From NCBI GenBank assembly GCA_035502995.1, contig DATJTW010000058.1, forward strand, positions 1 to 64,000: a stretch of 64,000 nt of DNA, given 5' to 3'. Source of the DNA: CADEED01 sp035502995 (GTDB lineage Bacteria; Pseudomonadota; Gammaproteobacteria; Steroidobacterales; Steroidobacteraceae). The position numbers and the translations under genes were made by a program. This document shows positions 52,038 to 60,213 of the stretch, piece by piece. The first letter of the stretch is position 1, and the number at the start of each line of letters is the position of its first letter. The notes beneath the pieces were generated by a model. It ran no database searches. It had not been told where the DNA came from and saw only the letters and a program-made list of their open reading frames with translations.

Positions 52038-52913
52038 TTACGAAGCAGCCAGCGAGGCGACCGGCTGATCTTCCGGCAGTCGCGCGTCCGGCGCGTGCCC
52101 GGGCAGGTGCGCCTCGGCGAACAGCGCGTCGAAGTCCGCGGCGAGCACGCTGTCGAACAGCTGCTCGATGTCGTCGAGCACGAAGTACGTCTTCTGGTAG
52201 GCGTCGATCAGGTAGTTCGTGCGCAGCACGCGGCGCAGGTCGAAGCCGATGCGCGCCGGGCCGGTGGCGCGCGTCGCGTAGATCGTCTCGCCGCTCGACG
52301 AGAGGATGCCGGCGCCATAGGCGCGCAGACCGCGGCCGGTGGCGACCAGGCCGAACTCCACCGTGTACCAGTACAGCCGCGCGAGCATCTTGAGCGCCGC
52401 CGGTTCGCGCGCGTGCGCGCCGATGGCGCCGTAGGCCTGGATGAAGTTCGCGAACACCGTGTGCGCCAACATCGGCAGGTGGCCGAAGAAGTCGTGGAAC
52501 AGGTCCGGCTCGACGAGATAGTCGAGCTCGTCGCGACGCCGCATCCACGTGGTCACCGGGAAGCGCCGCTCGGCGAGATGGGCGAAGAAATCCTGCTCGG
52601 GGATCAGGCCGGGGACACCGATGACCTCGAAGCCCGTCAGGCGCTGCAGCCGTTCGCTGGCCTCGTCGAGGCGCGGGATGTGGTGCGAATCGACGCCTAA
52701 CAACCGCAGGCCGGCGGTGAATTCCGGCGCGGCGTGCTCCTGCAACATCCCGGACTGGCGCTCGAACAACGTGCGCCAGATGGCGTGCTCGTCCGGCGTG
52801 TACGCGTCGTAGTTCTGCGCGAGCCGGAAGTCGGGGCCGGCGTGGGCGTAGTCGCCACGCAGCTTCACGGCCGACTGGGTCGGCGCGACGGGTAATTGGG
52901 CCATGAGGCGCAT
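52038..52913 (-). CDS. phhA: Phenylalanine 4-monooxygenase
   Basis: 291 residues from the first ATG (a second ATG 9 bp later, 52904, is equally possible; the GGAGG lies 3 bp before the first and 12 bp before the second). Iron ligands are His140 and His145 in DLFHDFFGHLPML and Glu186 in LYWYTVEFGLV. It hydroxylates phenylalanine to tyrosine with tetrahydropterin and O2, feeding the hpd route at 36 kb. A pterin dehydratase gene (phhB), often adjacent, is not seen here. It is divergent from an Lrp-type regulator. Confidence 0.96.
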   Translation of the reverse strand: MRLMAQLPVAPTQSAVKLRGDYAHAGPDFRLAQNYDAYTPDEHAIWRTLFERQSGMLQEHAAPEFTAGLRLLGVDSHHIPRLDEASERLQRLTGFEVIGVPGLIPEQDFFAHLAERRFPVTTWMRRRDELDYLVEPDLFHDFFGHLPMLAHTVFANFIQAYGAIGAHAREPAALKMLARLYWYTVEFGLVATGRGLRAYGAGILSSSGETIYATRATGPARIGFDLRRVLRTNYLIDAYQKTYFVLDDIEQLFDSVLAADFDALFAEAHLPGHAPDARLPEDQPVASLAAS

Positions 52914-52932
52914 CTTCCTCCGCTGCTTTCGG

Positions 52933-52951
52933 CGGAAACTGGCTATTTCCG
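52933..52951. promoter_or_regulatory. Candidate Lrp operator between phhA and lrp-like gene
   Basis: CGGAAA and TTTCCG form a perfect dyad around a 7-bp spacer, close to the phhA start. A second shorter dyad TTTC/GAAA overlaps its left side. The location in the 106-bp divergent gap suits control of both genes by the Lrp-type protein. Confidence 0.4.
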
Positions 52952-53019
52952 GTGACCGGATTCCATTTTTTGGCGGATTCCGCTACTGCTGCCGGCGAAT
53001 GTGGTTGAATGCGCCACTT

Positions 53020-53496
53020 ATGAAGCTCGACAAGACCGATCGACGCATCCTCGACATCCTCCAGCGGGACGGGCGAATCAGCGTCACCGACCTGGCGGAG
53101 CGGGTCGGCTTGTCCGCGACCCCGTGTGCGCGCCGGGTCCGGCAGCTCGAAACCTCGGGACTGATCCAGGGCTACGCGGCACTGGTCGATCCGAAACGCG
53201 CCGGCCCGACCATCCAGGCCATCGTGCAGATCAAGCTCGAGCAGCACTCCGACGAGATCGTCGAGCGTTTCCGGCGCACGCTGATCGACCGGCCCGAGGT
53301 GCTGGCCTGTTACACGATGACGGGCGAGATGGACTTCCTGCTGCACGTGATCGTGCGCGACATCGAGGCGTTGTCGGATTTCACGATGCGCCGGCTGCTG
53401 CGCGTCAGCGGCGTGCGCGACGTCACCTCCTCCATCGTGCTGGAGACGGTGAAACGCTCGGCGGTGATCCCGCTCGAGGAGCTGACGCCGGAGTAG
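53020..53496 (+). CDS. Lrp/AsnC-family transcriptional regulator
   Basis: 158 residues. The N-terminal HTH is seen in LDKTDRRILDILQRDGRISV and TDLAERVGLSATPCARRVRQ, the hinge in LETSGLIQGYAALVD, and the C-terminal RAM effector domain in the rest (MTGEMDFLLHVIVRDIEALS). The ATG directly before KLDKTDRRI was chosen; an earlier in-frame ATG adds only non-conserved residues. Its divergence from phhA suggests aromatic amino acid-responsive control of phhA. The stop directly abuts the stop of the convergent ECF sigma gene. Confidence 0.92.
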   Translation: MKLDKTDRRILDILQRDGRISVTDLAERVGLSATPCARRVRQLETSGLIQGYAALVDPKRAGPTIQAIVQIKLEQHSDEIVERFRRTLIDRPEVLACYTMTGEMDFLLHVIVRDIEALSDFTMRRLLRVSGVRDVTSSIVLETVKRSAVIPLEELTPE

Positions 53497-54177
53497 CTAG
53501 GCGGGCAGCCGCGCCAGCACGTGCGCGACCACGCGATCGCAGCGGTCGGCTCCGAAATCGAAGATGCCGGCGCTCTCGCCGCGCAGCCGCTGCGCGAGAT
53601 CGATGCGCAGCTGGCGCTGCGCGCGGAACAGCCGCGTGCGCACCGTCGTCTCGTTGATCTCCAGCGATTCCGCCGTCTCGCGCACGTTGAGGCCTTCGAC
53701 CAGCCGCAACACGAACACCATGCGGAAGTTCTCGGGCAGCGCGTCGATGGCGTGTTCGAGCAGCGCGCGGGCGTGCGCCGCCTCCACGTATTGCTCGGCG
53801 GTGGGCAGGTCCGCCTCCGCCTCTCCCGGCTCGTCGTCGAGCGGAACGGTGTCTCCGTGCTGGCGTCGCCGCATCATCAGTGCCTCGTTGAGCGCGACGC
53901 GCGTCAGCCACGCGCCGAATTTCCCCTCGGGCCGGTACGTGTCGAGCCGCTGGAACGCGCGCAGGTAGGTTTCCTGGATCGCATCCTCGGCGGCCGAATC
54001 GTCGCGCAGGACGGTCCGCGCGACGCGGAACAGCCGGCGGTTGTGCCGGCGCATCAGCGCCTCGAAAGCCGCGCGGTTGCCCTGGCGGAGGAGCTCCACC
54101 AGCCGGTCGTCGGGCAAGTCGCCCAGTGAATGCCAGTCTGCAGCGCCGATGGCGAGTTGAGTGGAGGTCATGTCCAT
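53497..54177 (-). CDS. ECF-type RNA polymerase sigma factor (RpoE-like)
   Basis: 226 residues. Region 2 is seen in AFEALMRRHNRRLFRVARTV and AEDAIQETYLRAFQRLDTYR, with KFGAWLTRVALNEALMMRRR after it. Region 4 has ALPENFRMVFVLRLVEGLNV and RETAESLEINETTVRTRLFR. A C-terminal extension (about 25 residues, FGADRCDRVVAHVLARL) is unusual for the minimal family. The start could also be the ATG 6 bp downstream. No anti-sigma gene adjoins. It follows the emrB-like gene on the same strand after 81 bp rich in CCCGGG hairpins. Confidence 0.9.
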   Translation of the reverse strand: MDMTSTQLAIGAADWHSLGDLPDDRLVELLRQGNRAAFEALMRRHNRRLFRVARTVLRDDSAAEDAIQETYLRAFQRLDTYRPEGKFGAWLTRVALNEALMMRRRQHGDTVPLDDEPGEAEADLPTAEQYVEAAHARALLEHAIDALPENFRMVFVLRLVEGLNVRETAESLEINETTVRTRLFRAQRQLRIDLAQRLRGESAGIFDFGADRCDRVVAHVLARLPA

Positions 54178-54258
54178 GGGGGTATGAATGCAGCCACCCA
54201 TGAGTACGTTCCCGGGCCGTTCCGGTTCCCGGGTCGCGAGGAATTCCCGGCGGGCGCG

Positions 54259-55791
54259 TCAGTGGTCGGCCGCGGGGACCGGCGCCGGGCCGCTGCGCTG
54301 CAGGGTGCCCTTGCGCAGCAGGAACACCAGCGGCGCCATGAACAGGTAACTGAACGTGATCAGCTTGAACACGTCGAGCATCGCGCCCATCTGCGCCTGG
54401 CGCCCGACCTCGCGCGCCACGACGGCGAGCCCGCGCGGGTCGTGCGCCGACAGGTGCATCCGGCCCAGGTACTCGACCAGCGCCGACTGGTACTGCGTGA
54501 CGTGCGCGCCGAGCTCGTTCCACAGGATCTGCGACTGGTGCGCGAGCACCGTCGTCACGATCGAGATGCCGACCGCGGAGCCCACGGTGCGCACCAGGCT
54601 GAACAGGCCCGCCGCCTCCGCCATGCGGCGCCGGTCGAGCGTCGCGTACGCCACGGTAGATAGGGGCACGAACACCAGCCCGAGGCCGATGCCCTGCAGG
54701 AATGCCGGCGCGACGATGTTCCACGTGGTCACGTCCAGCGAGTAGTAAGTCATGCCCCACGAGCCCACGCAGCCGAACGCGAGGCCGGTCAGCACGAGGA
54801 TCCGCGCGTCGACGCGCGACACCAGGCGGCCGACCACGAGCATCGTGATCGCGGTGGCGATGCCGCGCGGCGCCATCAGGATGCCGGTGGTGACGATCGG
54901 ATAGCCCAGCAGGCCCTCGAGCAGGATCGGCTGCAGCACCAGCCCGCCGAACATGCCGAGGCCCATGCAGGCGATGACCAGCGACGACATGCCGAAATTG
55001 CGGTCCGTGAAGATGCGCACGTCGAAGATCGCGGTCTGCGGATTCCGCAGGCTGTGCACGATGAACACGCAGACGCCGACGAACGCGGCCAGCGCGGCGA
55101 TGCGGATGTCGGCCGCGTCGAACCAGTCCTGCTGGTTGCCGCGGTCGAAGACGTATTGCAGGCCGGCGATGCCCATCGCCATGAACGCGAAGCCGTACCA
55201 GTCCATGCCGCGCGGACGCTTCTCCGTGTCCGGCACGAAGCTCGACGCGAGGAACCAGGACAGCAGGCCGACCGGCAGGTTGATGTAGAACGTCCAGCGC
55301 CAGCTCGCGATGTCCGTGAGCCAGCCGCCGAGCGTCGGACCCGCGACCGGGCCGACCATGACGCCGAGACCCCAGATCGCCATCGCCTTGCCGCGTTCGT
55401 GGGGAGGATAGGCGTCGGCCATGATCGCCTGCGACAGCGGCACCAGCGCCGCGCCGAAGATGCCCTGCAGCAGCCGGAAGAACACGATCTGCGCGACGCT
55501 CTGCGAGATGCCGCACAACGCCGACGCCGCGACGAAGCCGGCGATCGAGATCAGCAGGAACTGCTTGCGGCCGAACACGTCGGCGAAGTGGCCGGTCAGC
55601 GGCATGAAGATCGCGGACGAGACGAGGTAACTCGTCAGCACCCACGAGATCTGGTCGGACGTGGCACCGAGCTCGCCCTGCATGTGCGGCAGCGCGACGT
55701 TGACGATCGTCGTGTCGAGCACCTGGATCAGCGTCGCGGACATCACCGCGAGCGTGATCATCAGGCGGTCGGCCGGCGCGGCGGCGGTCAT
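54259..55791 (-). CDS. emrB: DHA2-family multidrug efflux MFS transporter (EmrB-like)
   Basis: 510 residues with 14 predicted helices. Motif A is GHFADVFGRKQFLLIS, motif C is MVGPVAGPTLGGWLTD, and the DHA2 first helix reads IQVLDTTIVNVALPHMQ. With the EmrA-like protein and an outer-membrane channel it should pump lipophilic drugs out by proton antiport. The ATG shares one base with the uspA stop. No TolC-like gene is present here. Confidence 0.93.
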   Translation of the reverse strand: MTAAAPADRLMITLAVMSATLIQVLDTTIVNVALPHMQGELGATSDQISWVLTSYLVSSAIFMPLTGHFADVFGRKQFLLISIAGFVAASALCGISQSVAQIVFFRLLQGIFGAALVPLSQAIMADAYPPHERGKAMAIWGLGVMVGPVAGPTLGGWLTDIASWRWTFYINLPVGLLSWFLASSFVPDTEKRPRGMDWYGFAFMAMGIAGLQYVFDRGNQQDWFDAADIRIAALAAFVGVCVFIVHSLRNPQTAIFDVRIFTDRNFGMSSLVIACMGLGMFGGLVLQPILLEGLLGYPIVTTGILMAPRGIATAITMLVVGRLVSRVDARILVLTGLAFGCVGSWGMTYYSLDVTTWNIVAPAFLQGIGLGLVFVPLSTVAYATLDRRRMAEAAGLFSLVRTVGSAVGISIVTTVLAHQSQILWNELGAHVTQYQSALVEYLGRMHLSAHDPRGLAVVAREVGRQAQMGAMLDVFKLITFSYLFMAPLVFLLRKGTLQRSGPAPVPAADH

Positions 55792-56225
55792 TACGCGGGA
55801 ACGTCCATCGCGACGAGGATGCTGCAGTGGATCTTGTTGAGCAGCGTGACTTCCTCGGCCTCGTTCCACCACTTCTTCAACTTGCTGCGGTATCGATGCC
55901 CGACGACGATCAGGTCCGCGTTGATGCGGTTCGCGACCTCGGGGATGTGCAGCAGCGGATCGCCGAACACGAGCTGGCCCTGCGCCGGCACGCCGTGTTC
56001 GACCAGCCAGCGCACGCCTTCCTCCAGCAGCTCGTTGGCCGCGCCCTGCTCGCAGTTCACGAGCTCCGGCGTCAGGCCTTCGGGCACCGCGGTGGCGACC
56101 ATGTTGCGGCAGATCGCCAGTAGATAGGCTTTCGACTTCATCGACATTGCGACGTCGGCGCCCTGGCGCAGCGCGCGGCGGCCTTCCACCGTGCCGTCGT
56201 ACGCGAGCAGGATGTTCTGGTACAT
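55791..56225 (-). CDS. Universal stress protein, UspA family
   Basis: 144 residues. It starts with NILLAYDGTVEGRRALRQGA and ends with the region NADLIVVGHRYRSKLKKWWN and KIHCSILVAM. The G-2x-G-9x-G(S/T) nucleotide motif is only partly kept (VGHRYRS...), so ATP binding is doubtful. UspA-type proteins help survival under stress. It lies between the emrA- and emrB-like genes (7 bp and 1-base overlap), which makes it part of the efflux operon, an uncommon position. Confidence 0.9.
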   Translation of the reverse strand: MYQNILLAYDGTVEGRRALRQGADVAMSMKSKAYLLAICRNMVATAVPEGLTPELVNCEQGAANELLEEGVRWLVEHGVPAQGQLVFGDPLLHIPEVANRINADLIVVGHRYRSKLKKWWNEAEEVTLLNKIHCSILVAMDVPA

Positions 56226-56232
56226 CGCGGCC

Positions 56233-57273
56233 TCACTCCGGCGCGGCGACGCGGACCGTCGCCGTGGTACCGATGCGCAGCGGGAATTTCGGATCCGGGT
56301 CGACGATCGACACGCGCACCGGCACGCGCTGCGTCACCTTGACCCAGTTGCCGGTGGCGTTCTGCGCCGGCAGCAGCGAGAACGCCTGGCCCGCACCGCC
56401 CGCGAGACTCTGCACCTCGCCCTTGAATTCGTGGTGCTTGTACATGTCGACGATGACGGTCGCCTTTTGCCCCGGCTGGATGCGCGCGAGCTCGGTCTCC
56501 TTGAAGTTCGCGTCGACCCAGTATTCGGCGTCGCCGATGATCGTGAAGATCGGCGTGCCGACCTGCACCATGCTGCCGGGCCGCAGCTCGAAGTTCGCCA
56601 CCAGCCCGTCGGCCGGCGCCGTGACGCGCGTGTGCGCGAGATCGAGCCGCGCTTGCGCGAGCTTCGCCCCGGCCGCGCGCACGGTCGCATTGTTCGCGCC
56701 CGCCTTGCCGAGCGCGCTGAGCGCCTGCTGCAGGTTCGCCTGCGCCGCGCTGACCGCCGCCTCCGCGGTGCGCGCCTCGGTCATCGCCGTGTCCGCGACT
56801 TGGCTCGAGATCAGCTTCTGCGCGGTCAGTTCCTTGGCGCGTTTCTCGTTGGCCTGCGCGTTCGTCAGCTCCGCCGTGCGCTGCGTGATCGTCGCGCGCG
56901 CCGCGGCCACCGCGGCCTTGTCCTGCGAGGTGGATTGATAGGCGAGATCGAGCTGGGCCTCGGCGGCGTCGACCGCCAGTTGATAGGGCTGCGGATCGAT
57001 CTCGATCAGCACGTCGCCCTTCTTCACCGGCTGCTGGTCCTGGATGTGGATCGCGATGACCGGCCCCGACACCTGCGCCGCGAGCTCGATGCGGTTGGCG
57101 TTGACGTAGGCGTTGTCGGTGCTGACGAAGCGCTGCGACTGGTGCCAGAAATACACGCCGACGGAGAGGGCGCCCGCGAGCACCAGCACGGCGATGCCGA
57201 GCTTGATGATCTTCTTCGGGGAGGTGCGCTCCGGCGCGGTGGTGGCAGGAGCGGGAGTTGTTTGATCGTTCAT
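56233..57273 (-). CDS. emrA: HlyD-family membrane fusion protein (EmrA-like)
   Basis: 346 residues. A cytoplasmic N-terminus of about 25 residues is followed by one helix (IIKLGIAVLVLAGALSVGVYF). A barrel-sandwich half reads STDNAYVNANRIELAAQVSG, then a long helical hairpin rich in Ala/Gln/Glu (about 95-200) leads to LAHTRVTAPADGLVANFELR. It bridges EmrB and an outer-membrane channel in the periplasm. The ATG has GAGGA 5 bp upstream. It is the first gene of emrA-usp-emrB. Confidence 0.93.
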   Translation of the reverse strand: MNDQTTPAPATTAPERTSPKKIIKLGIAVLVLAGALSVGVYFWHQSQRFVSTDNAYVNANRIELAAQVSGPVIAIHIQDQQPVKKGDVLIEIDPQPYQLAVDAAEAQLDLAYQSTSQDKAAVAAARATITQRTAELTNAQANEKRAKELTAQKLISSQVADTAMTEARTAEAAVSAAQANLQQALSALGKAGANNATVRAAGAKLAQARLDLAHTRVTAPADGLVANFELRPGSMVQVGTPIFTIIGDAEYWVDANFKETELARIQPGQKATVIVDMYKHHEFKGEVQSLAGGAGQAFSLLPAQNATGNWVKVTQRVPVRVSIVDPDPKFPLRIGTTATVRVAAPE

Positions 57274-57411
57274 GGGGTCCTCGTCGAGGCCGGCATCATC
57301 CGCAAATCCCGCGGCGCGGCGCAATCGGCGAAAAACGCAAGTTTCGGGGACCAGGCGCTATCGTGGGTTATGAATTCGTAATGGCTTCGGCACAGGTACA
57401 ATGCGCCCCAC

Positions 57412-57488
57412 GCGCCCGTAGCTCAGTTGGATAGAGCACTTGGCTTCGAACCAAGTGGTCGGGAGTTCGAATCTCTCCGGGCGCGCCA
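57412..57488 (+). tRNA. tRNA-Arg (anticodon TCG)
   Basis: The acceptor stem GCGCCCG pairs with CGGGCGC, the D-arm reads GCTCAGTTGGATAGAGC, the anticodon stem CTTGG/CCAAG encloses CTTCGAA, and the T-arm is GGGAGTTCGAATCTCTC. A GCCA end is encoded. TACAAT at 57397 may be the -10 box. No integrase or target-site duplication is seen beside it. Confidence 0.97.
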
Positions 57489-57866
57489 CTCTTTATATAT
57501 GGCTGTAGCCCGGCTCACAGCGGCTCAGGGAGCTTCATCCTCCCCCTCGAATCCTCATATCGCCAACCCGAGTGCACCGTCCTCTGCATCTTTGATCAAA
57601 GCGCGATCCGCGATTGAAAGCCCGCGCGCCCGTCTTTGCTGAACAGGATGCAGCCCTGAGGCCGGCCCGTACGTTGATGGCGCCGGCCACGAACTAACAA
57701 CCTCGATTCGTATTCGCTTTGCGTTGCGAGTCCACTGCCGATCGTCAGCACGCCGACGACGCGCGTCACGCTTCAACTTCCGTTCACGAATGATTCACCC
57801 GCGATGCGCACTGTCGACCCCGCTCGGCGCGCCACGCGCCGTCTAACAAACGGGAGTCCTTGAATC
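57489..57866. other. Non-coding stretch between tRNA-Arg and the VPLPA-CTERM gene
   Basis: 378 bp without a credible gene. It contains a perfect 12-bp palindrome CTTTGATCAAAG at 57590-57601 that could be an operator, a GGCCGGC/GCCGGCC inverted repeat near 57660-57690, and a GGGAG ribosome site just before the ATG of the next gene. The segment is less GC-rich than its surroundings. No sigma-70 or sigma-54 promoter of good quality was found. Confidence 0.6.
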
Positions 57867-58607
57867 ATGCGTATTTCGAATGTGTACGCGGCGCTGGGTT
57901 GCGCCGCCGTGTTGGCCCTCGGCGCCGCGAACGCCCCGGCCGCCACGATCGTCAGCTTCGACAACGGCTGGTACTCGCAGGCCAACAACTCGTCCGCCGA
58001 TTTCACCGCCGGCGTCAGCAACGTCAACGTCGGCTGGAACCAGGTGACGGGCGCGACGTATCGCAACTGGCTGGCGTTCGACCTGACGAGCCTGGCCGGC
58101 CAGAACATCACGTCCGCGACGCTGACGTTCTACGGCGGCAACGGCGACTACGACTCGCCGAAGGCGAGCGAGACGCTCGGCCTGTTCGCGTATGACGGCA
58201 GCATCAACGCGTTGGTGGCCAACCAGACCGGCGTCGGCGTGTACAACGACCTGGGCACGGGCGCGAGCTACGGCCAGACGTCGGTGTCCGGTCCGCTGGG
58301 CCTGTTCTCGATCACGCTGAATGCGGCGGCGATCAATGCGCTGAACGCGGCGGCGGCCAATCCGGCCGATCACCGCTTCGCCGTCGGCGGCTCGCTGCTG
58401 TCGATCGCGGGCGTCCACGACGGCAGCAACTGGTACAACGACGGCCAGCTGTTCCGCCTCGTCGGCCCGAACCCGGCGCTCGAGCACGCGGCGTTCCTCG
58501 ACGTGCAGGTGGCGCCGGTGCCGCTGCCGGCGGCGCTGCCGCTGCTGCTCGGTGGTCTGGGTGCGCTGGGCGCGCTGCGCCGTCGCAGGATCGCGCGGGC
58601 TGCCTGA
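57867..58607 (+). CDS. Secreted VPLPA-CTERM sorting-domain protein
   Basis: 246 residues. The signal peptide is RISNVYAALGCAAVLALGAA followed by an Ala-rich cleavage site. The mature beta-rich part (Asn, Ser, Gly, Thr, Tyr) contains FDLTSLAGQNITSATLTFYG, reminiscent of DNRLRE-type extracellular domains. The C-terminus has VPLPAALPLLLGGLGALG then RRRR, the VPLPA-CTERM tripartite sorting signal (motif, helix, basic tail) recognised by an exosortase. It would be exported and anchored or released at the surface. No exosortase gene is in the window. A terminator follows 22 bp downstream. Confidence 0.88.
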   Translation: MRISNVYAALGCAAVLALGAANAPAATIVSFDNGWYSQANNSSADFTAGVSNVNVGWNQVTGATYRNWLAFDLTSLAGQNITSATLTFYGGNGDYDSPKASETLGLFAYDGSINALVANQTGVGVYNDLGTGASYGQTSVSGPLGLFSITLNAAAINALNAAAANPADHRFAVGGSLLSIAGVHDGSNWYNDGQLFRLVGPNPALEHAAFLDVQVAPVPLPAALPLLLGGLGALGALRRRRIARAA

Positions 58608-58629
58608 AGACATCGTCGATGACGAAACG

Positions 58630-58657
58630 AAAAGGCCGCCCCCGGGGCGGCCTTTTT
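58630..58657. terminator. Bidirectional intrinsic terminator
   Basis: AAAAGGCCGCCCC and GGGGCGGCCTTTTT form a stem of about 11-13 bp with a tiny C-rich loop. A and T runs on the two sides let it serve both the VPLPA-CTERM gene and the convergent lepB. Confidence 0.92.
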
Positions 58658-58686
58658 GTCAGTCGATCAGCGCGCTCGACGGCGAC

Positions 58687-59382
58687 TCACTCCAGCGCGA
58701 CGTTGAACCGCCCGCTGCGCGGCAGGTAATAGTTCTCCGGGTTGAACGAGATCGCGACGCTCGACGCGCGGCCGACGATGTTCCGCCGCGGCACGAAGCC
58801 GATGTAGCGCGAGTCCGCGCTGTTGTCGCGGTTGTCGCCGAGCATGAAGTACATGCCGTCGGGCACCACGACGGGCTGCATGAATTGCCGCGGACTGCCG
58901 AACGGCAGCCGCATCACGTCGTGTTCGCGGATCGGTCCGCGTTCGCGATACACCGCGGGACTCTGCTCGCGCGTCGTCTCGAGCAACGGCGCGAGATGCG
59001 CGACGTCACCGTTCGCGTACCGGGCGTGTTCGCCATTCACGACGAGCCCGCCTTCGTCCAGCGCGATCGTGTCGCCCGGCACGCCGATCACGCGCTTGAC
59101 CAGCGAGATGCCGGTCACGGGCGAATCGAACACGACGATCTCGCCGCGCTGCGGATCCTGCCCGTCCGTCACGCGCACGAGCGTCCAGGGAATCCGCACG
59201 CCGTAGACGTGTTTGTTCACGACGATGCGGTCGCCTTCGACGATCGTCGGGTTCATCGAACCGGTGGGCACGGTGAGCCAGTCCGCCCACGCGGAGCGGA
59301 AGGTGAGCATCAGGACGAGGAAGACGACGCTGCCGCGGTACTCGCGCCACCATTGGCGCGCGCTCTTGTTGCCGATCTGCAT
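58687..59382 (-). CDS. lepB: Signal peptidase I
   Basis: 231 residues. One N-terminal helix (GSVVFLVLMLTFRSAW) is followed by the catalytic Ser in TVPTGSMNPTIVEGD, the Lys base in SLVKRVIGVPGDTIAL, and the conserved end MYFMLGDNRDNSADSRYIGF. It removes signal peptides at the periplasmic face. It is shorter than E. coli LepB, with one helix instead of two. A GGGAGG site supports the start. It stands apart from the usual lepA-lepB-rnc locus and may be a second signal peptidase. Confidence 0.94.
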   Translation of the reverse strand: MQIGNKSARQWWREYRGSVVFLVLMLTFRSAWADWLTVPTGSMNPTIVEGDRIVVNKHVYGVRIPWTLVRVTDGQDPQRGEIVVFDSPVTGISLVKRVIGVPGDTIALDEGGLVVNGEHARYANGDVAHLAPLLETTREQSPAVYRERGPIREHDVMRLPFGSPRQFMQPVVVPDGMYFMLGDNRDNSADSRYIGFVPRRNIVGRASSVAISFNPENYYLPRSGRFNVALE

Positions 59383-59436
59383 GGAGACCTCCCGGTTTTC
59401 CACTAGACCGGCCCGATCGGCACAGGTTCCCACTAA

Positions 59437-60213
59437 CTAACCGTGCGCCCGCACGCCCGCGCCGTTCCGCCCGGTCAGGTGCAACACCAGCCCCAGCACC
59501 GCCATCACCCAGACGATGACCGGGCTCGACGGCAGGTCCGTCACCACGGACACCGCGAGACCCGCGACGTAACTGCCGATCGCCAGCAGGTACCCCAGCG
59601 TCAGCTGTTTGCGCGGCGCATGCCGGTACGTCGCGACGGCCGGCACGATGAGGCTCGTGAACACGAGATACACGCCGACCAGCTGCACGGACGCCGTCAC
59701 CACCATCGCGAACAGCACGTAGAACCCGATGCGCCCGATCTGCTCGCGGAACCGGAACCAGACCAGCGCGAAGATCGCGGTGATCACCGCCGTGCGGATC
59801 AGCTGGTCCGTCGACACCCAGAGGATCTGCCCCGCGAGCAGGTCCTTCAGGTTCTCGCCGCCGTGCGGATCGTTCGCCAGCAGCAGGATCTGCGCCGTCG
59901 ACGCCAGCACGAACAGGATGCCGATCAGTGCCTCCTGCACCTCGGGCCGCTTGCGCTCGGTCCACGTCAGCAACAACGCGCCGGCCAGCGCGGCGACGCC
60001 GGCCGCGACCTGCGCGCCCCACCCTTCGATCGGCAGTCCGAAGCCGTTCGCCGCGATGACGCCGAGCCCCGCGACCTGCGCGATCGCGAGATCGATGAAC
60101 ACGATGCCGCGCGACAGCACCTGCTGCCCGAGCGGCACGTGCGAGATGGAGACCAGCAGGCCCGCGATCAACGCGGGCCACAGGATGGTGAGGTCTATCT
60201 CGGCCAGGTTCAC
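59437..60213 (-). CDS. ABC-3 metal transporter permease (ZnuB-like)
   Basis: 258 residues with about eight helices. The family features are LLVSISHVPLGQQVLSRGIV, FIDLAIAQVAGLG and FAMVVTASVQLVGVYLVFTS. It forms the channel for zinc or manganese import. The GTG start overlaps the stop of the binding-protein gene (GTGA). Usually an ATPase gene (znuC) adjoins; none is seen here. Confidence 0.9.
   Translation of the reverse strand: MNLAEIDLTILWPALIAGLLVSISHVPLGQQVLSRGIVFIDLAIAQVAGLGVIAANGFGLPIEGWGAQVAAGVAALAGALLLTWTERKRPEVQEALIGILFVLASTAQILLLANDPHGGENLKDLLAGQILWVSTDQLIRTAVITAIFALVWFRFREQIGRIGFYVLFAMVVTASVQLVGVYLVFTSLIVPAVATYRHAPRKQLTLGYLLAIGSYVAGLAVSVVTDLPSSPVIVWVMAVLGLVLHLTGRNGAGVRAHG

Noticed and set aside
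52914..53019. Sigma-54 promoter before phhA
   Set aside because: No GG-N10-GC element with TGGCAC/TTGC similarity was found on the minus strand.
57412..58607. Genomic island start at tRNA-Arg
   Set aside because: There is no integrase, no direct repeat of the tRNA end, and the following genes lack signs of mobility apart from a modest drop in GC in the intergenic stretch.
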